A DNA stretch of 64,000 bases, from assembly GCA_963611685.1 (NCBI GenBank), contig CAVDSU010000001.1, positions 31,235-95,234 of the forward strand. The letters run 5' to 3'. Of the stretch, positions 15,455-23,732 are shown one piece after another. The position numbers were made by a program, and so were the translations under genes. Under the pieces are notes generated by a model. The model made no database searches, was not told where the DNA came from, and saw only the letters and a list, made by a program, of their open reading frames with translations. Positions within the stretch are counted from its first letter, which is position 1. Each line of letters opens with the position of its first letter. The DNA is from UBA1724 sp963611685 (GTDB lineage Bacteria > Verrucomicrobiota > Lentisphaeria > Oligosphaerales > Oligosphaeraceae).

Positions 15455-15895
15455 ATGAGACACCGCGTCGCAACCTTCAAGATCAACCGTAGCAGCGCCC
15501 ATGTGCGGGCTCTGCTGGCCAATGCCGTCTGCAGCCTGATCGAGCACAACCAGATCAAGACCACGCTGGTGCGCGCCAAGCGCATCCGCCAGCTGGCCGA
15601 GCAGATGGTCACGTTGGGCAAGCGGGGCGACCTGCATGCCCGCCGCCTGGCCGTGGCGAAGCTCCACAACAACACCATCGTCAAGAAGCTCTTTGACGAA
15701 GTGGCTCCCAACTACAAGGAGCGCCAGGGTGGCTACACCCGCATCATCAAGATGGGCACCCGCATTGGTGACGCCACCGAGATGGCGCTGCTCTCCTTCG
15801 TGGAGACTGACGAGCAGGTGAAGGCCGCCAAGACTGCGCCCGCCGCCGAGGCCAAGGCCGAGGAGGCCGCGGCTCCCGCCGCCGAGGAGAAGTAG
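15455..15895 (+). CDS. rplQ: Ribosomal protein L17 (bL17)
   Basis: 146 residues lining the exit side of the 50S. Core MRHRVATFKINRSSAHVRAL, NQIKTTLVRAKRIRQLAEQM and GGYTRIIKMGTRIGDATEMA. The tail (KAAKTAPAAEAKAEEAAAPA and following) is an Ala/Glu-rich extension. It is last in the operon, with a Rho-independent terminator 19 bp after the stop. Confidence 0.97.
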   Translation: MRHRVATFKINRSSAHVRALLANAVCSLIEHNQIKTTLVRAKRIRQLAEQMVTLGKRGDLHARRLAVAKLHNNTIVKKLFDEVAPNYKERQGGYTRIIKMGTRIGDATEMALLSFVETDEQVKAAKTAPAAEAKAEEAAAPAAEEK

Positions 15896-15914
15896 TCTAG
15901 CTTCTGCCGAGACA

Positions 15915-15951
15915 AGCCGGTTGCTCCCTCGGGGGCGCCGGCTCTTTTTTT
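15915..15951 (+). terminator. Rho-independent terminator after rplQ
   Basis: Stem AGCCGG (15915-15920) / CCGGCT (15938-15943) followed by C and an uninterrupted T-run. It closes the ribosomal protein operon. Confidence 0.85.
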
Positions 15952-16039
15952 AGGCGGGAGGGCGCGAAGTGCGCCCTTTTCGTCCGAAGGAACCCCTTTT
16001 TTTTCGCCTTTCTTTTTTTTGACGGATCTGCAGACTGCA

Positions 16040-18958
16040 ATGTTCACCCTGACCGGCACCACCTCCTTTCCCTCGAGACGCCTCGTGGCAAAGCGCTATC
16101 GCCACGACTGCGGGCTGGAGGTCTTGAGCCTGGAGGCCAACGATCCGGAGAACCTCTTCTGCCTCTGCTTCTCCACGGACGCCGTGGACGACACTGGCGC
16201 GGCCCATGTCGTGGAGCACTCGGTCCTGGAGGGCTCCGAGCGCTTTCCGGTGAAGGATCCCTTCGTCTGCCTCTTGAAGACCAGTGTGGCGACCTTCCTG
16301 AACGCCTGCACCTATTCCGACAGGACCCTCTATCCCTTCATCACCTGCTGTCCCCAGGACTATTTCAATCTGCTGGAGGTCTACTGGGACGCGGCCTTCC
16401 ACCCGCTTCTGACCCGCCATGTCCTGGGTCAGGAGGGCTGGCACTACGAGATCTCCCGAGGCAAAAGAGGGAGCCGCCTCACCATCAACGGCATAGTCCA
16501 CAACGAGATGTCGGGATACTATTCCAGCCCGGCGACGGTGTTGGGGCGCATGCTGGAAAAGAGCCTCTTCCCCGACACTCCCCTTCGCTATGACTCCGGC
16601 GGCGTGCCCGACAAGATCCCCGGCCTCACCTACGGGAAGTTCCTGGATTTCCACCACGGGCACTACCATCCCTCCGTGGCGAAGGTAGTCCTCTACGGAA
16701 ACATCCCCACCGAGGAAAAGCTCGCCGTATTGGAGAAGCACCTGGCGCACGACCTGGCCGTCCTGCCCCCGCCCCCCAAGCCGAAGGCGGCTGCCGCCCT
16801 CCGCACGGCGGCGCGTCCCACGAAGCCCATGGTGCGTCGCGGGCGCTTCGCCCCGGACGCCTCCTCCCACAAGAACGGCACGGGACTCGTCTCCGTGGCC
16901 TGGGCGCTCGACGACAAGCGCGACATGGATTTGGACTTGGGCTTCCAGCTCATGGAATCCGTGCTGTTGGGAAATGCGGCGGCGCCCCTCACCAAGGCGC
17001 TCATGGAATCCGGCATTGGCGCGGCGCCCCTCTCCAGCGGCTACGACAACGAGACCCGCTACACCAGCTTCTGCGTGGGAATGCGTGGCGTAAGGCCGAA
17101 GGACTTCGCCGCCTTTGAGCGTCTGGTGCTCGACACCCTCCGTTCCTGCGTAGAGAAGGGTCTCCCCCGCGACCAGGTAGAGGGCGTCATCACCGGCTTC
17201 CAGGCAAAAAACCAGAACATCACCGCCGACTATGTCTACGACACCCTCGAGGACGTGATGGCCGCCTGGCAATATGGCGAGGACCCCTTCCTCTTCTTGA
17301 GGCAGGCTGACGAGCTCCCGCATCTCCAGGAGCGCCTCAACGCCAATCCCCGCTACGTGGAGGACCTGATCCAGAAGTGGCTCCTGGACAATCCCCGCAG
17401 GGTGCGCCTGGAGCTGCGTCCCGACGACACCCTGAAAGAGCGCCAGGACAAAAAGCTGGCGGAGCGTCTTTCTGCGCGGCTTGCGGGGTGGTCCCCGGCG
17501 AAGCGCGCCAAGGCAGAGAAATTCCAGGAAGAGCTCAAGCAGAAGGCGTTGCAGGAGGACACCCCGGAGGCGCTGGCGACCATTCCCGAGTTGCGCCGCA
17601 CCGACCTCCCCGAAAAGATCACGCCCTTCCTCTGCCAGGATGGCGTCCTCCCCAACGGAGCGCCCGTGCGCCGCAGCACCGACATCACCAATGGCCTCTC
17701 CACCCTCAAGTTCGCCCTGGACACCACCACCCTCCCCGCCGAACTGATCCCCTGGCTGAAAATCTACACGGCCTTGGCAAAGAGTCTGGGCACCGCACAG
17801 CACACCTACGACCAGGTCGCGGAGCGCTGGAATCTGCTGGGCGCCTCCTTCTTGCTCGACACCCACCTCTATACCCCAGACTGGGGCGAGCCCGTGCCCC
17901 ATCAACTGCTCAACGTGAGCGTCCGCGCCCTGGACCGGCACTTCCCGAAGGCACTGGAAATCCTCCAGGAGCAACTTCTGGAGCCCTCCTTCTCCGAGCG
18001 CAAGCGCCTGAAGGAGCTCCTGCGCTCAATGGCGGAAAAGTTCTTCTCTATCCTCCTCGGCCGCGGAAACTTCATTCTGGCATACGCGCGGGCCGGCGAG
18101 GGACTCTCCGCCATCGGGAACTACAACAGCTGGACGAGGGGCCTAGGCACCTACGACCAAACCGCAAAGCTCGCCTGCGCCTCCGAAAAAGAGCTCGATG
18201 CCTTCTGCGAAAAGCTCTCCGCCATCGCCCGCTGGCTGGCAAGCGCCCCCCTCGTGGGCGCGGGAGTCTCCACGGAAGACGACGGCGCCTGGCATGCCAT
18301 CGGCGACTTCACCTCGCTCTGGAAAGGCGCCAATGGCGCAGGCGACGCGAGTGTCCTCTTCGCCGCGGCCCCCACGGGCTTGCCCAATGGCCGCCGCGAA
18401 TACGGCGTGGTCCCCACGAAGGTGCACACCTGCGTGCGCGCCTTCCCCGCCCCCCATGCGACCCACCCGGATGCCATCCCGCTCACCCTGGGCGGAAACA
18501 TCCTCTCCAGCGGATTCCTCTGGGACGAAATCCGCGCCAAGGGCGGCGCCTATGGCTGCACCCTGAAATACCGCTCCGACACCGGCATGGCATACCTCCA
18601 TGCCCACGACGACCCCAACTGCGCCAAGACCTACCAGACCTACGACCGCATTGCGGACTGCCTCCGCCAGAACCCCTTCACCCAACAGCAGGTGGATCAC
18701 TCCATCCTCCAGTGCCTGGGCGCATACCTGACTCCCTACCGCCCCGCGGACGCCGCCTCGCAGTGCCTGGGCTCCCTCATGAAGGGCACCACCAACCAGC
18801 GCCGGCAGGAGCAGTTTGACAAGACCCAGAAGACCACGGCCGCACAAGTCCAAGACGCCATCCTGCGGCTGCTGGAAGAATCCCCCCACAACGACTGCGC
18901 CCTGGGCCCCGCGCCAATCCCCGAAGGCATGGGCACCCTGCGCATTCCCGGCACATAG
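16040..18958 (+). CDS. M16C (PreP/insulinase-like) zinc metallopeptidase
   Basis: 972 residues. The inverted zinc motif H-x2-E-H is in AAHVVEHSVLEGSERFPVKD, and the distal glutamate in GIVHNEMSGYYSSP. Four M16-type modules in one chain and the size match the presequence-protease/falcilysin (M16C) group, which degrade short unfolded peptides. The second half carries the degenerate repeat, including the substrate-side motif GGNILSSGFLWDEIRAKGGA. There is no signal peptide, so it is likely cytoplasmic. The ATG at 16040 was chosen over an in-frame TTG at 16019; neither has a clear ribosome-binding site. Confidence 0.9.
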   Translation: MFTLTGTTSFPSRRLVAKRYRHDCGLEVLSLEANDPENLFCLCFSTDAVDDTGAAHVVEHSVLEGSERFPVKDPFVCLLKTSVATFLNACTYSDRTLYPFITCCPQDYFNLLEVYWDAAFHPLLTRHVLGQEGWHYEISRGKRGSRLTINGIVHNEMSGYYSSPATVLGRMLEKSLFPDTPLRYDSGGVPDKIPGLTYGKFLDFHHGHYHPSVAKVVLYGNIPTEEKLAVLEKHLAHDLAVLPPPPKPKAAAALRTAARPTKPMVRRGRFAPDASSHKNGTGLVSVAWALDDKRDMDLDLGFQLMESVLLGNAAAPLTKALMESGIGAAPLSSGYDNETRYTSFCVGMRGVRPKDFAAFERLVLDTLRSCVEKGLPRDQVEGVITGFQAKNQNITADYVYDTLEDVMAAWQYGEDPFLFLRQADELPHLQERLNANPRYVEDLIQKWLLDNPRRVRLELRPDDTLKERQDKKLAERLSARLAGWSPAKRAKAEKFQEELKQKALQEDTPEALATIPELRRTDLPEKITPFLCQDGVLPNGAPVRRSTDITNGLSTLKFALDTTTLPAELIPWLKIYTALAKSLGTAQHTYDQVAERWNLLGASFLLDTHLYTPDWGEPVPHQLLNVSVRALDRHFPKALEILQEQLLEPSFSERKRLKELLRSMAEKFFSILLGRGNFILAYARAGEGLSAIGNYNSWTRGLGTYDQTAKLACASEKELDAFCEKLSAIARWLASAPLVGAGVSTEDDGAWHAIGDFTSLWKGANGAGDASVLFAAAPTGLPNGRREYGVVPTKVHTCVRAFPAPHATHPDAIPLTLGGNILSSGFLWDEIRAKGGAYGCTLKYRSDTGMAYLHAHDDPNCAKTYQTYDRIADCLRQNPFTQQQVDHSILQCLGAYLTPYRPADAASQCLGSLMKGTTNQRRQEQFDKTQKTTAAQVQDAILRLLEESPHNDCALGPAPIPEGMGTLRIPGT

Positions 18959-19009
18959 CACACCCCTTTCTCTCTTCCACACTCCCCCTCTCCCCCCACA
19001 ATCCTGACC

Positions 19010-19723
19010 ATGAAAGAAGACGTCATCTACTTCACCAGGAACTTCCTCTCCCCCTGCAGCCAGGCCGTCTGCAAGAGAATGGACGACATCCTCGTGCTCA
19101 ATCCCGACGAGGACTGCACCGAGGCGCTCGCCAAGGCAAAGGCCGCCATCGTGGACGAAGACGACGAACGCCGCCAGGACACCATCAAGCTCCTGCTGAA
19201 GGCGAAGCTGCCCTTCGCCCTCTGCGGACTGGCCGGCGAGACCCCCGACTCCCTCAAGCGACTCTGGGCCGCCGCCAAGCGCCGGCACATCCAGGTCTGC
19301 TGGCTGGGCTCCTGGCGCTACGAATGGGCCATGGTCCGCCTCAAGGAAATCATCACCAGCGGCGTGCTGGGAAACCTCCAGCAGTTCCATCTCTCCAAGC
19401 CCGAGGGACAGGGCATCTTCGAACGACTCCGCGACCAGGACCTGCTCAACTGGCTCTCCGCCTACGGAAATGACGCCTCCAGCTCCTTCGAGGAACTCCC
19501 CGACGCAAACTTCCGCTACCGACTCACCGCTACCGGCGCCCGCGGCTCCGCCACCGCCACCATCCTGGACGGCGAACGAAACGAATTCTCCGTCACCCTC
19601 TGCGACGAACCCTCCCGACTGGAAACCCGCGTCTCCCGCCCCCTGGAAGCCGAGGTCGGATACCTCCTCTTCGCCATCCACTCCGGACGCCCCTGGACCA
19701 TGCTGGGCAAGATTCCCAACTAG
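19010..19723 (+). CDS. Degenerate Gfo/Idh/MocA-like protein lacking the NAD(P)-binding start
   Basis: 237 residues with no clear GxGxxG Rossmann fingerprint. The middle resembles the Gfo/Idh/MocA family after the nucleotide site: a TLL(K)AKLPFALCGL segment where the EKP loop would be, then RLWAAAKRRHIQVCWLGSWR and LKEIITSGVLGNLQQFHLSK, which matches the family's 'l+elI.sG.iG.v..' block. A shortened beta-sheet domain follows. It may be a non-catalytic binding protein or regulator. It lies 51 bp after the M16 gene and in front of rplM. Function unknown. Confidence 0.55.
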   Translation: MKEDVIYFTRNFLSPCSQAVCKRMDDILVLNPDEDCTEALAKAKAAIVDEDDERRQDTIKLLLKAKLPFALCGLAGETPDSLKRLWAAAKRRHIQVCWLGSWRYEWAMVRLKEIITSGVLGNLQQFHLSKPEGQGIFERLRDQDLLNWLSAYGNDASSSFEELPDANFRYRLTATGARGSATATILDGERNEFSVTLCDEPSRLETRVSRPLEAEVGYLLFAIHSGRPWTMLGKIPN

Positions 19724-19800
19724 CCCCGGAAAACAACCGGACAATCCTGTGCAATTCCTCTGTTTCATAGCTTGAAAACGCAGGAAGGAGCACTAGATTA

Positions 19801-19857
19801 ACAAACCTGCCGACAGGAACACTTTTTTTGTTGATAGCCAATTATAATTCCCCTAAC
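19801..19857 (+). promoter_or_regulatory. rplM promoter region with small hairpin
   Basis: A CCTG-CCGA-CAGG hairpin followed by T7 precedes a perfect -10 TATAAT (19843-19848). The -10 ends only 9 nt before the rplM ATG, so the predicted transcript would start at or within a few bases of the start codon. There is no Shine-Dalgarno between them and no good -35. Confidence 0.5.
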
Positions 19858-20304
19858 ATGAAAACCTTTCTCCCCAAGGAAAACGAAATCGAGCGCAAGT
19901 GGTGGATCGTAGATGCGGACCACCAGGTGCTCGGACGGATGGCCCGCCAGATCGCCATGATCCTCCGCGGAAAGCACAAGCCCATCTACACCCCCCACCT
20001 GGACACCGGCGACTACGTGGTGGTCACCAACGCCGCCAAGGTGGTCCTCACCGGACGCAAGTCCACGGACAAGGAGTACCAGGACTTCAGCGGCTGGGTG
20101 AGCGGCCTGAAGCGCACCAGCGCCGAGACGATGCGCGAGAAGCATCCCGAGGAGATCATCAAGCGTGCCGTGTGGGGCATGATGCCCGACGGCAAGCTCG
20201 GCCGTGACCAGTTCCGCAAGCTGAAGGTCTACGCCGGCGAGCTCCCCGAACACAAGTATGTGGCCCAGGGTGCTCAGCCCCTGACCCTGAAGAACCAGTT
20301 TTAG
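19858..20304 (+). CDS. rplM: Ribosomal protein L13 (uL13)
   Basis: 148 residues, early 50S assembly protein. It begins MKTFLPKENEIERKWWIVDA and contains the family blocks LGRMARQIAMILRGKHKPIY, HLDTGDYVVVTNAAKV and AVWGMMPDGKLGRDQFRKLK. The ATG at 19858 gives the family N-terminus exactly but has no Shine-Dalgarno (see promoter entry). rpsI follows after 31 bp, the usual pairing. Confidence 0.97.
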   Translation: MKTFLPKENEIERKWWIVDADHQVLGRMARQIAMILRGKHKPIYTPHLDTGDYVVVTNAAKVVLTGRKSTDKEYQDFSGWVSGLKRTSAETMREKHPEEIIKRAVWGMMPDGKLGRDQFRKLKVYAGELPEHKYVAQGAQPLTLKNQF

Positions 20305-20335
20305 TCTAAACAACTTTTGAGGACAGACGAGCATT

Positions 20336-20737
20336 ATGGCCCAAGACGCTAGCGAAGTGATTCTGACCGTCGGTCGCCGCAAGTGCGCCAGCGCGCGCGT
20401 TCGCATGACCCGCGGCACCGGCAAGATCACGGTGAACCGCCGTGACTTCAGCGAGTATTTCACCACCGAGTCCATCCGTGGATTCATCCAGCAGCCCCTG
20501 GTGCTGACCAGCAAGGCTGGCGAGTTCGACATCTACGCCACCGTCAATGGCGGCGGCGAGGTCGGTCAGGCTGGCGCCCTGCGCCACGGCATTGCCCGTG
20601 CGCTGGAGAAGTCGGAGGAGGCGTTGCGCGCTCCCCTGAAGAAGGCCGGCATGCTCACCCGTGACTCCCGCGAGAAGGAGCGTAAGAAGCCCGGTCAGCC
20701 CGGAGCCCGCAAGCGCTTCCAGTTCAGCAAGCGTTAG
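20336..20737 (+). CDS. rpsI: Ribosomal protein S9 (uS9)
   Basis: 133 residues. Family blocks are TVGRRKCASARVRMTRGTGK, VNGGGEVGQAGALRHGIARA and the basic tail LTRDSREKERKKPGQPGARK ending RFQFSKR, whose terminal Arg reaches the P-site tRNA. The ATG has a GAGG element upstream. Followed by a strong terminator. Confidence 0.97.
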   Translation: MAQDASEVILTVGRRKCASARVRMTRGTGKITVNRRDFSEYFTTESIRGFIQQPLVLTSKAGEFDIYATVNGGGEVGQAGALRHGIARALEKSEEALRAPLKKAGMLTRDSREKERKKPGQPGARKRFQFSKR

Positions 20738-20798
20738 TCGGACGGAGGAGGCATCCGGGATTTCCGGGGTGCCCCTCTCTTTCTCGACGCCTTCCAAG

Positions 20799-20831
20799 AG
20801 ACGGCCTCCCTTCCGGGTGGCCGTCTTTTTT
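20799..20831 (+). terminator. Rho-independent terminator after rplM-rpsI
   Basis: Perfect 8-bp stem AGACGGCC (20799-20806) / GGCCGTCT (20819-20826) with a 12-nt loop and a T-run. Confidence 0.9.
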
Positions 20832-20899
20832 GTTTCCGCGCATTTCCCCCCTTTGAACAGTTTTCCCCCTCCCCTTCCCCTTTCAAGGAGGCAGATTTC

Positions 20900-21940
20900 A
20901 TGAATGAATCCGTCATCAGCGTCGGCATCATCGGCGGCAGTGGCTACTCTGGCGAGGAGCTGTTGCGTCTCCTGTTGCACCATCCCGGCGTGAAGCTCAG
21001 CGCCATCACCAGCCGTGAGAATGCCGGCAAGCGTGTAGGCGAGTTCTTCCCCCGCTATTCCGAGTGCGAATTGCGCTTCATGGCGCCCGACGTCGAGGAG
21101 ATTGCGCGGATGTGCCAAGTGGTCTTCCTGGCGTTGCCCAACGGCCTGGCCTCCCAGTATGCCGCGCCGCTGTTGGAGAGGGGCTGCAAGATCATCGACC
21201 TCTCCGCCGACTTCCGCCTCCGGGATCCCGCCGTCTACGAGAAGTACTACAAGATGGCGCACCCGGCACCGGAGCTGATCAAGAAAGCGGTCTACGGCCT
21301 CCCCGAGCTCTATCGCGAGGAATTGAAGGGCGCGTCGCTGGTGGCCAATCCCGGTTGCTACGTCACCAGCATCTTGTTGCCGACCACCGCGCTGTTGAAG
21401 GCGGGTGTGGCGTCCCCCGAGGGAATTGTCGCCATGTCCATGTCGGGTGTCACAGGCGCAGGCCGGAAGGTCTCCCTGGACTACATCTTCCCCGAATGCA
21501 ACGAGAGCCTTCGTCCTTATGGCGTGACCTCCCATCGGCATCTGCCGGAGATTGAGCAGGAGCTGGCGGTGGCCGCGGGCGTGCCGCAGGTCGTCATGAA
21601 CTTCCTGCCGCACCTGGTGCCCGTGAACCGCGGAATCCACTCCTCCATCCTCATGACGCCCACCGCCGGCAAGACCGCAGAGGACGCCCTGGCGGCACTG
21701 CAGGCCGCCTACGGCAAAGAGCCCTTCGTGCGCGTCTTGCCTCCCGGAAAGCTGGCGGACACCAAGCATGTGACCCGCACCAACCTCTGCGAGATCGGAT
21801 GCGTCTACGAACCCCGCACCAACCGTCTCGTCGTCTCCAGCGCCATCGACAACCTGACCAAGGGCGCCAGCGGACAAGCCGTCCAGAACATGAATCTCCT
21901 CTGCGGCTTCCCCGAGACCATGGGACTGGAAGTCCAATAG
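20900..21940 (+). CDS. argC: N-acetyl-gamma-glutamyl-phosphate reductase
   Basis: 346 residues. NADPH-dependent reduction of N-acetylglutamyl phosphate in arginine synthesis. Rossmann start VISVGIIGGSGYSGEELLRL, LPNGLASQYA, IIDLSADFRL, the catalytic cysteine in LVANPGCYVTSILLP and the substrate block GVTSHRHLPEIEQEL. AAGGAGG is centred about 10 nt before the ATG. It sits alone between two terminators and away from argJ/argB. A bidirectional terminator separates it from the convergent PHP gene. Confidence 0.96.
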   Translation: MNESVISVGIIGGSGYSGEELLRLLLHHPGVKLSAITSRENAGKRVGEFFPRYSECELRFMAPDVEEIARMCQVVFLALPNGLASQYAAPLLERGCKIIDLSADFRLRDPAVYEKYYKMAHPAPELIKKAVYGLPELYREELKGASLVANPGCYVTSILLPTTALLKAGVASPEGIVAMSMSGVTGAGRKVSLDYIFPECNESLRPYGVTSHRHLPEIEQELAVAAGVPQVVMNFLPHLVPVNRGIHSSILMTPTAGKTAEDALAALQAAYGKEPFVRVLPPGKLADTKHVTRTNLCEIGCVYEPRTNRLVVSSAIDNLTKGASGQAVQNMNLLCGFPETMGLEVQ

Positions 21941-21954
21941 GGCAAATCCCAAGC

Positions 21955-21993
21955 AAAAGGGCCGGGAGGACATGAGATCCTTCCGGCCCTTTT
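21955..21993. terminator. Bidirectional terminator between argC and the PHP gene
   Basis: Perfect 11-bp stem AAAAGGGCCGG (21955-21965) / CCGGCCCTTTT (21983-21993) with A-run on one side and T-run on the other, so it can end both convergent transcripts. Confidence 0.85.
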
Positions 21994-22025
21994 TGGTTTT
22001 TACGGACAATTCCCGAAAGCGGCGG

Positions 22026-23357
22026 CTACAGCTCCCAGGTGCCGCGGTGTGCGGCGACGCGGATGCGCTCCAGATTCTTCTCCGGCTCGTTGTCTGCCAA
22101 CTCCCGGCGGACGGCAGCGGGAGGCACGGGGAGCGCGCCCACGGAGGCAAAGAAGTCATTCCGGTCGTTGACATTGGGGAATTCCTCCTTGGCGCGTGCG
22201 TCGGTGTAGGAGACATCGGCGTAGCGCAGCAGCGTGGTGTGTCCGAAGAGCACATTGGCGCCGTGCAGGAAGCTCATGCGGAGGGGCTTCATGGCCTCGG
22301 CCTCGAAATCATCCACCTTGCGCTGTCCGGGCTTGTTGCACTCCGTGCCGACAATGATGGGCATTCCCAGCTCATTGGCGACGGCGACGTATTCGTTGAG
22401 GGCCTTCACCCGCACCGCCTGCTTCTCGGGGTCCTTGAAGTTCCAGTTGCGGTCGGGAATGATGTTCACCATCTCCACACCCTTGGACTTCAGGCACTCC
22501 AGCTGCTCGCGAGGATTGGCCTCGCCGGGCAGAGAGCCATCCAGCCAGGCGCTGCAGGGAATCGCGCGGCAGGACCGAATGAGGGAGATGACCTGTTCCA
22601 GAGGCGGGAAGGTCTCCTCGGTGGGCTGCACATATCCCAGACCGCCACGCTTCATGAGCTTGCCACGCAGATACTCATTCATGGCATTGGGGCTCTTAGC
22701 AGCCAACTCCGCCTCGTCCTCCTGGAAGACCTCCGCCCAGAAGCGGACGGCCGCCTCCACAGAACCATGGTGGCGAATGGGGAGGTCGTAGTATCCACGG
22801 ACGATATGGCGCTCCGTAGCGTTCTTCTCGGGAGTGAGGGGCAGCACGTGGTCCTCGTAGGAGAGGTGGCAGCATTCGGGCAACGCTTGGTTGATGCGCT
22901 TGATCAGCGCGCGGTTGCGGCTATGGGACTGTTCCAGCTGCTCCTCAAAGGCATCGGAGTTGGAGCCGTCCACGAAGCCCGTGCCCATGAAGTAGAAGAC
23001 GCCGGGCTCGCCGGGGGAATTGATCTCCTTGTCGGCGTATTCCGAGAAGAAGACGCGGCTCTCGAAGGATGCGGCCACCCGCAGCCCCAGCAGATCGCCT
23101 GCGGCCATGAACTCCTCTACGCCCTGGATCACATCAAAATCGCACAGCGCGGCGCCGTAGAGGCCCATTCTGCGCATCTCATAAGCAATGCGGCTGGGAG
23201 ACCACCCCTCTCCGTTGTAGGAGTAGAAGGAGTGGACGTGCATATTCATCGCCCGGGAACAAGGGAGGAATTCCGTAGAGGCGGCGAGAGTCTGAAGGGC
23301 CGCTACGCGTTTCCAGGGGTTGAAGGAAGAAAGCTGTTCAATCAGTTTGGATTCCAT
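22026..23357 (-). CDS. PHP-domain putative metal-dependent hydrolase
   Basis: 443 residues. A PHP fold is indicated by the H-x-H pair in NMHVHSFYSYNGEGWSPSRI followed by IAYEMRRMGLYGAALCDFDV, then a glutamate in ASFESRVFF and a late IIVGTECNKPGQRKVDD. The usual second motif T-D-H-D is C-D-F-D here, so one canonical metal ligand is missing. The rest (TERHIVRGYYDLP, CRAIPCSAWLDGSLPG) does not match histidinol phosphatase or polymerase PHP domains. The reaction is unknown. The ATG at 23357 was chosen over an upstream start without support. Monocistronic, with an A/T-rich upstream region. Confidence 0.75.
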   Translation of the reverse strand: MESKLIEQLSSFNPWKRVAALQTLAASTEFLPCSRAMNMHVHSFYSYNGEGWSPSRIAYEMRRMGLYGAALCDFDVIQGVEEFMAAGDLLGLRVAASFESRVFFSEYADKEINSPGEPGVFYFMGTGFVDGSNSDAFEEQLEQSHSRNRALIKRINQALPECCHLSYEDHVLPLTPEKNATERHIVRGYYDLPIRHHGSVEAAVRFWAEVFQEDEAELAAKSPNAMNEYLRGKLMKRGGLGYVQPTEETFPPLEQVISLIRSCRAIPCSAWLDGSLPGEANPREQLECLKSKGVEMVNIIPDRNWNFKDPEKQAVRVKALNEYVAVANELGMPIIVGTECNKPGQRKVDDFEAEAMKPLRMSFLHGANVLFGHTTLLRYADVSYTDARAKEEFPNVNDRNDFFASVGALPVPPAAVRRELADNEPEKNLERIRVAAHRGTWEL

Positions 23358-23732
23358 AAAGCAGGAGGAGAGCACAATAGAAGGCACGGGGACACTTCGG
23401 AACGAGACGAGGAAGCGAGAGGTCCTGATACAGCAAACTCACATAGGATCCGGTCGTTTCCCCCAATACGAAACGCCAATAATTTACCCCAGCACACCAC
23501 CCTGCGCCATGACAAAAACAGCCTCAAGAGGGCTTATTTTGAAAAATTTTCGCCAGCGAATTATGTAAATTCGTGACAACAAACGAGATATTATAACAAT
23601 TCGAGACACCCTGCGACACTTTTCCGCCCCTTAAAAATCCCCTGTCTTTCCCCAAAACAAAGGGGGCGGAGGGGGGCAATTTGGTGCCCTTCTCCGCCCG
23701 GGATGCGCTGGATTGTGTGGTGCTGTTTTTTT
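23358..23732. promoter_or_regulatory. 375-bp A/T-rich spacer with palindrome, upstream of the PHP gene
   Basis: Contains the dyad CGAATT-ATGTA-AATTCG (23557-23573) and, on the minus strand, a TATAAT-like -10 about 40 bp further upstream. These look like control sites for the PHP gene. The right part holds the pyrD terminator (23650-23699). No gene is seen. Confidence 0.45.
23650..23699 (-). terminator. Terminator of the SPFH-ATPase-ruvC-pyrD run
   Basis: Minus-strand stem GGGCGGAG / CTCCGCCC (arms at 23692-23699 and 23664-23671) extended by GGGC/GCCC, then CCTTTGTTTT. Confidence 0.75.

Noticed and set aside
23320..23568. Small plus-strand open frame upstream of the PHP gene
   Set aside because: It overlaps the PHP start antisense and the A/T-rich promoter region, and has no Shine-Dalgarno or family-like sequence.
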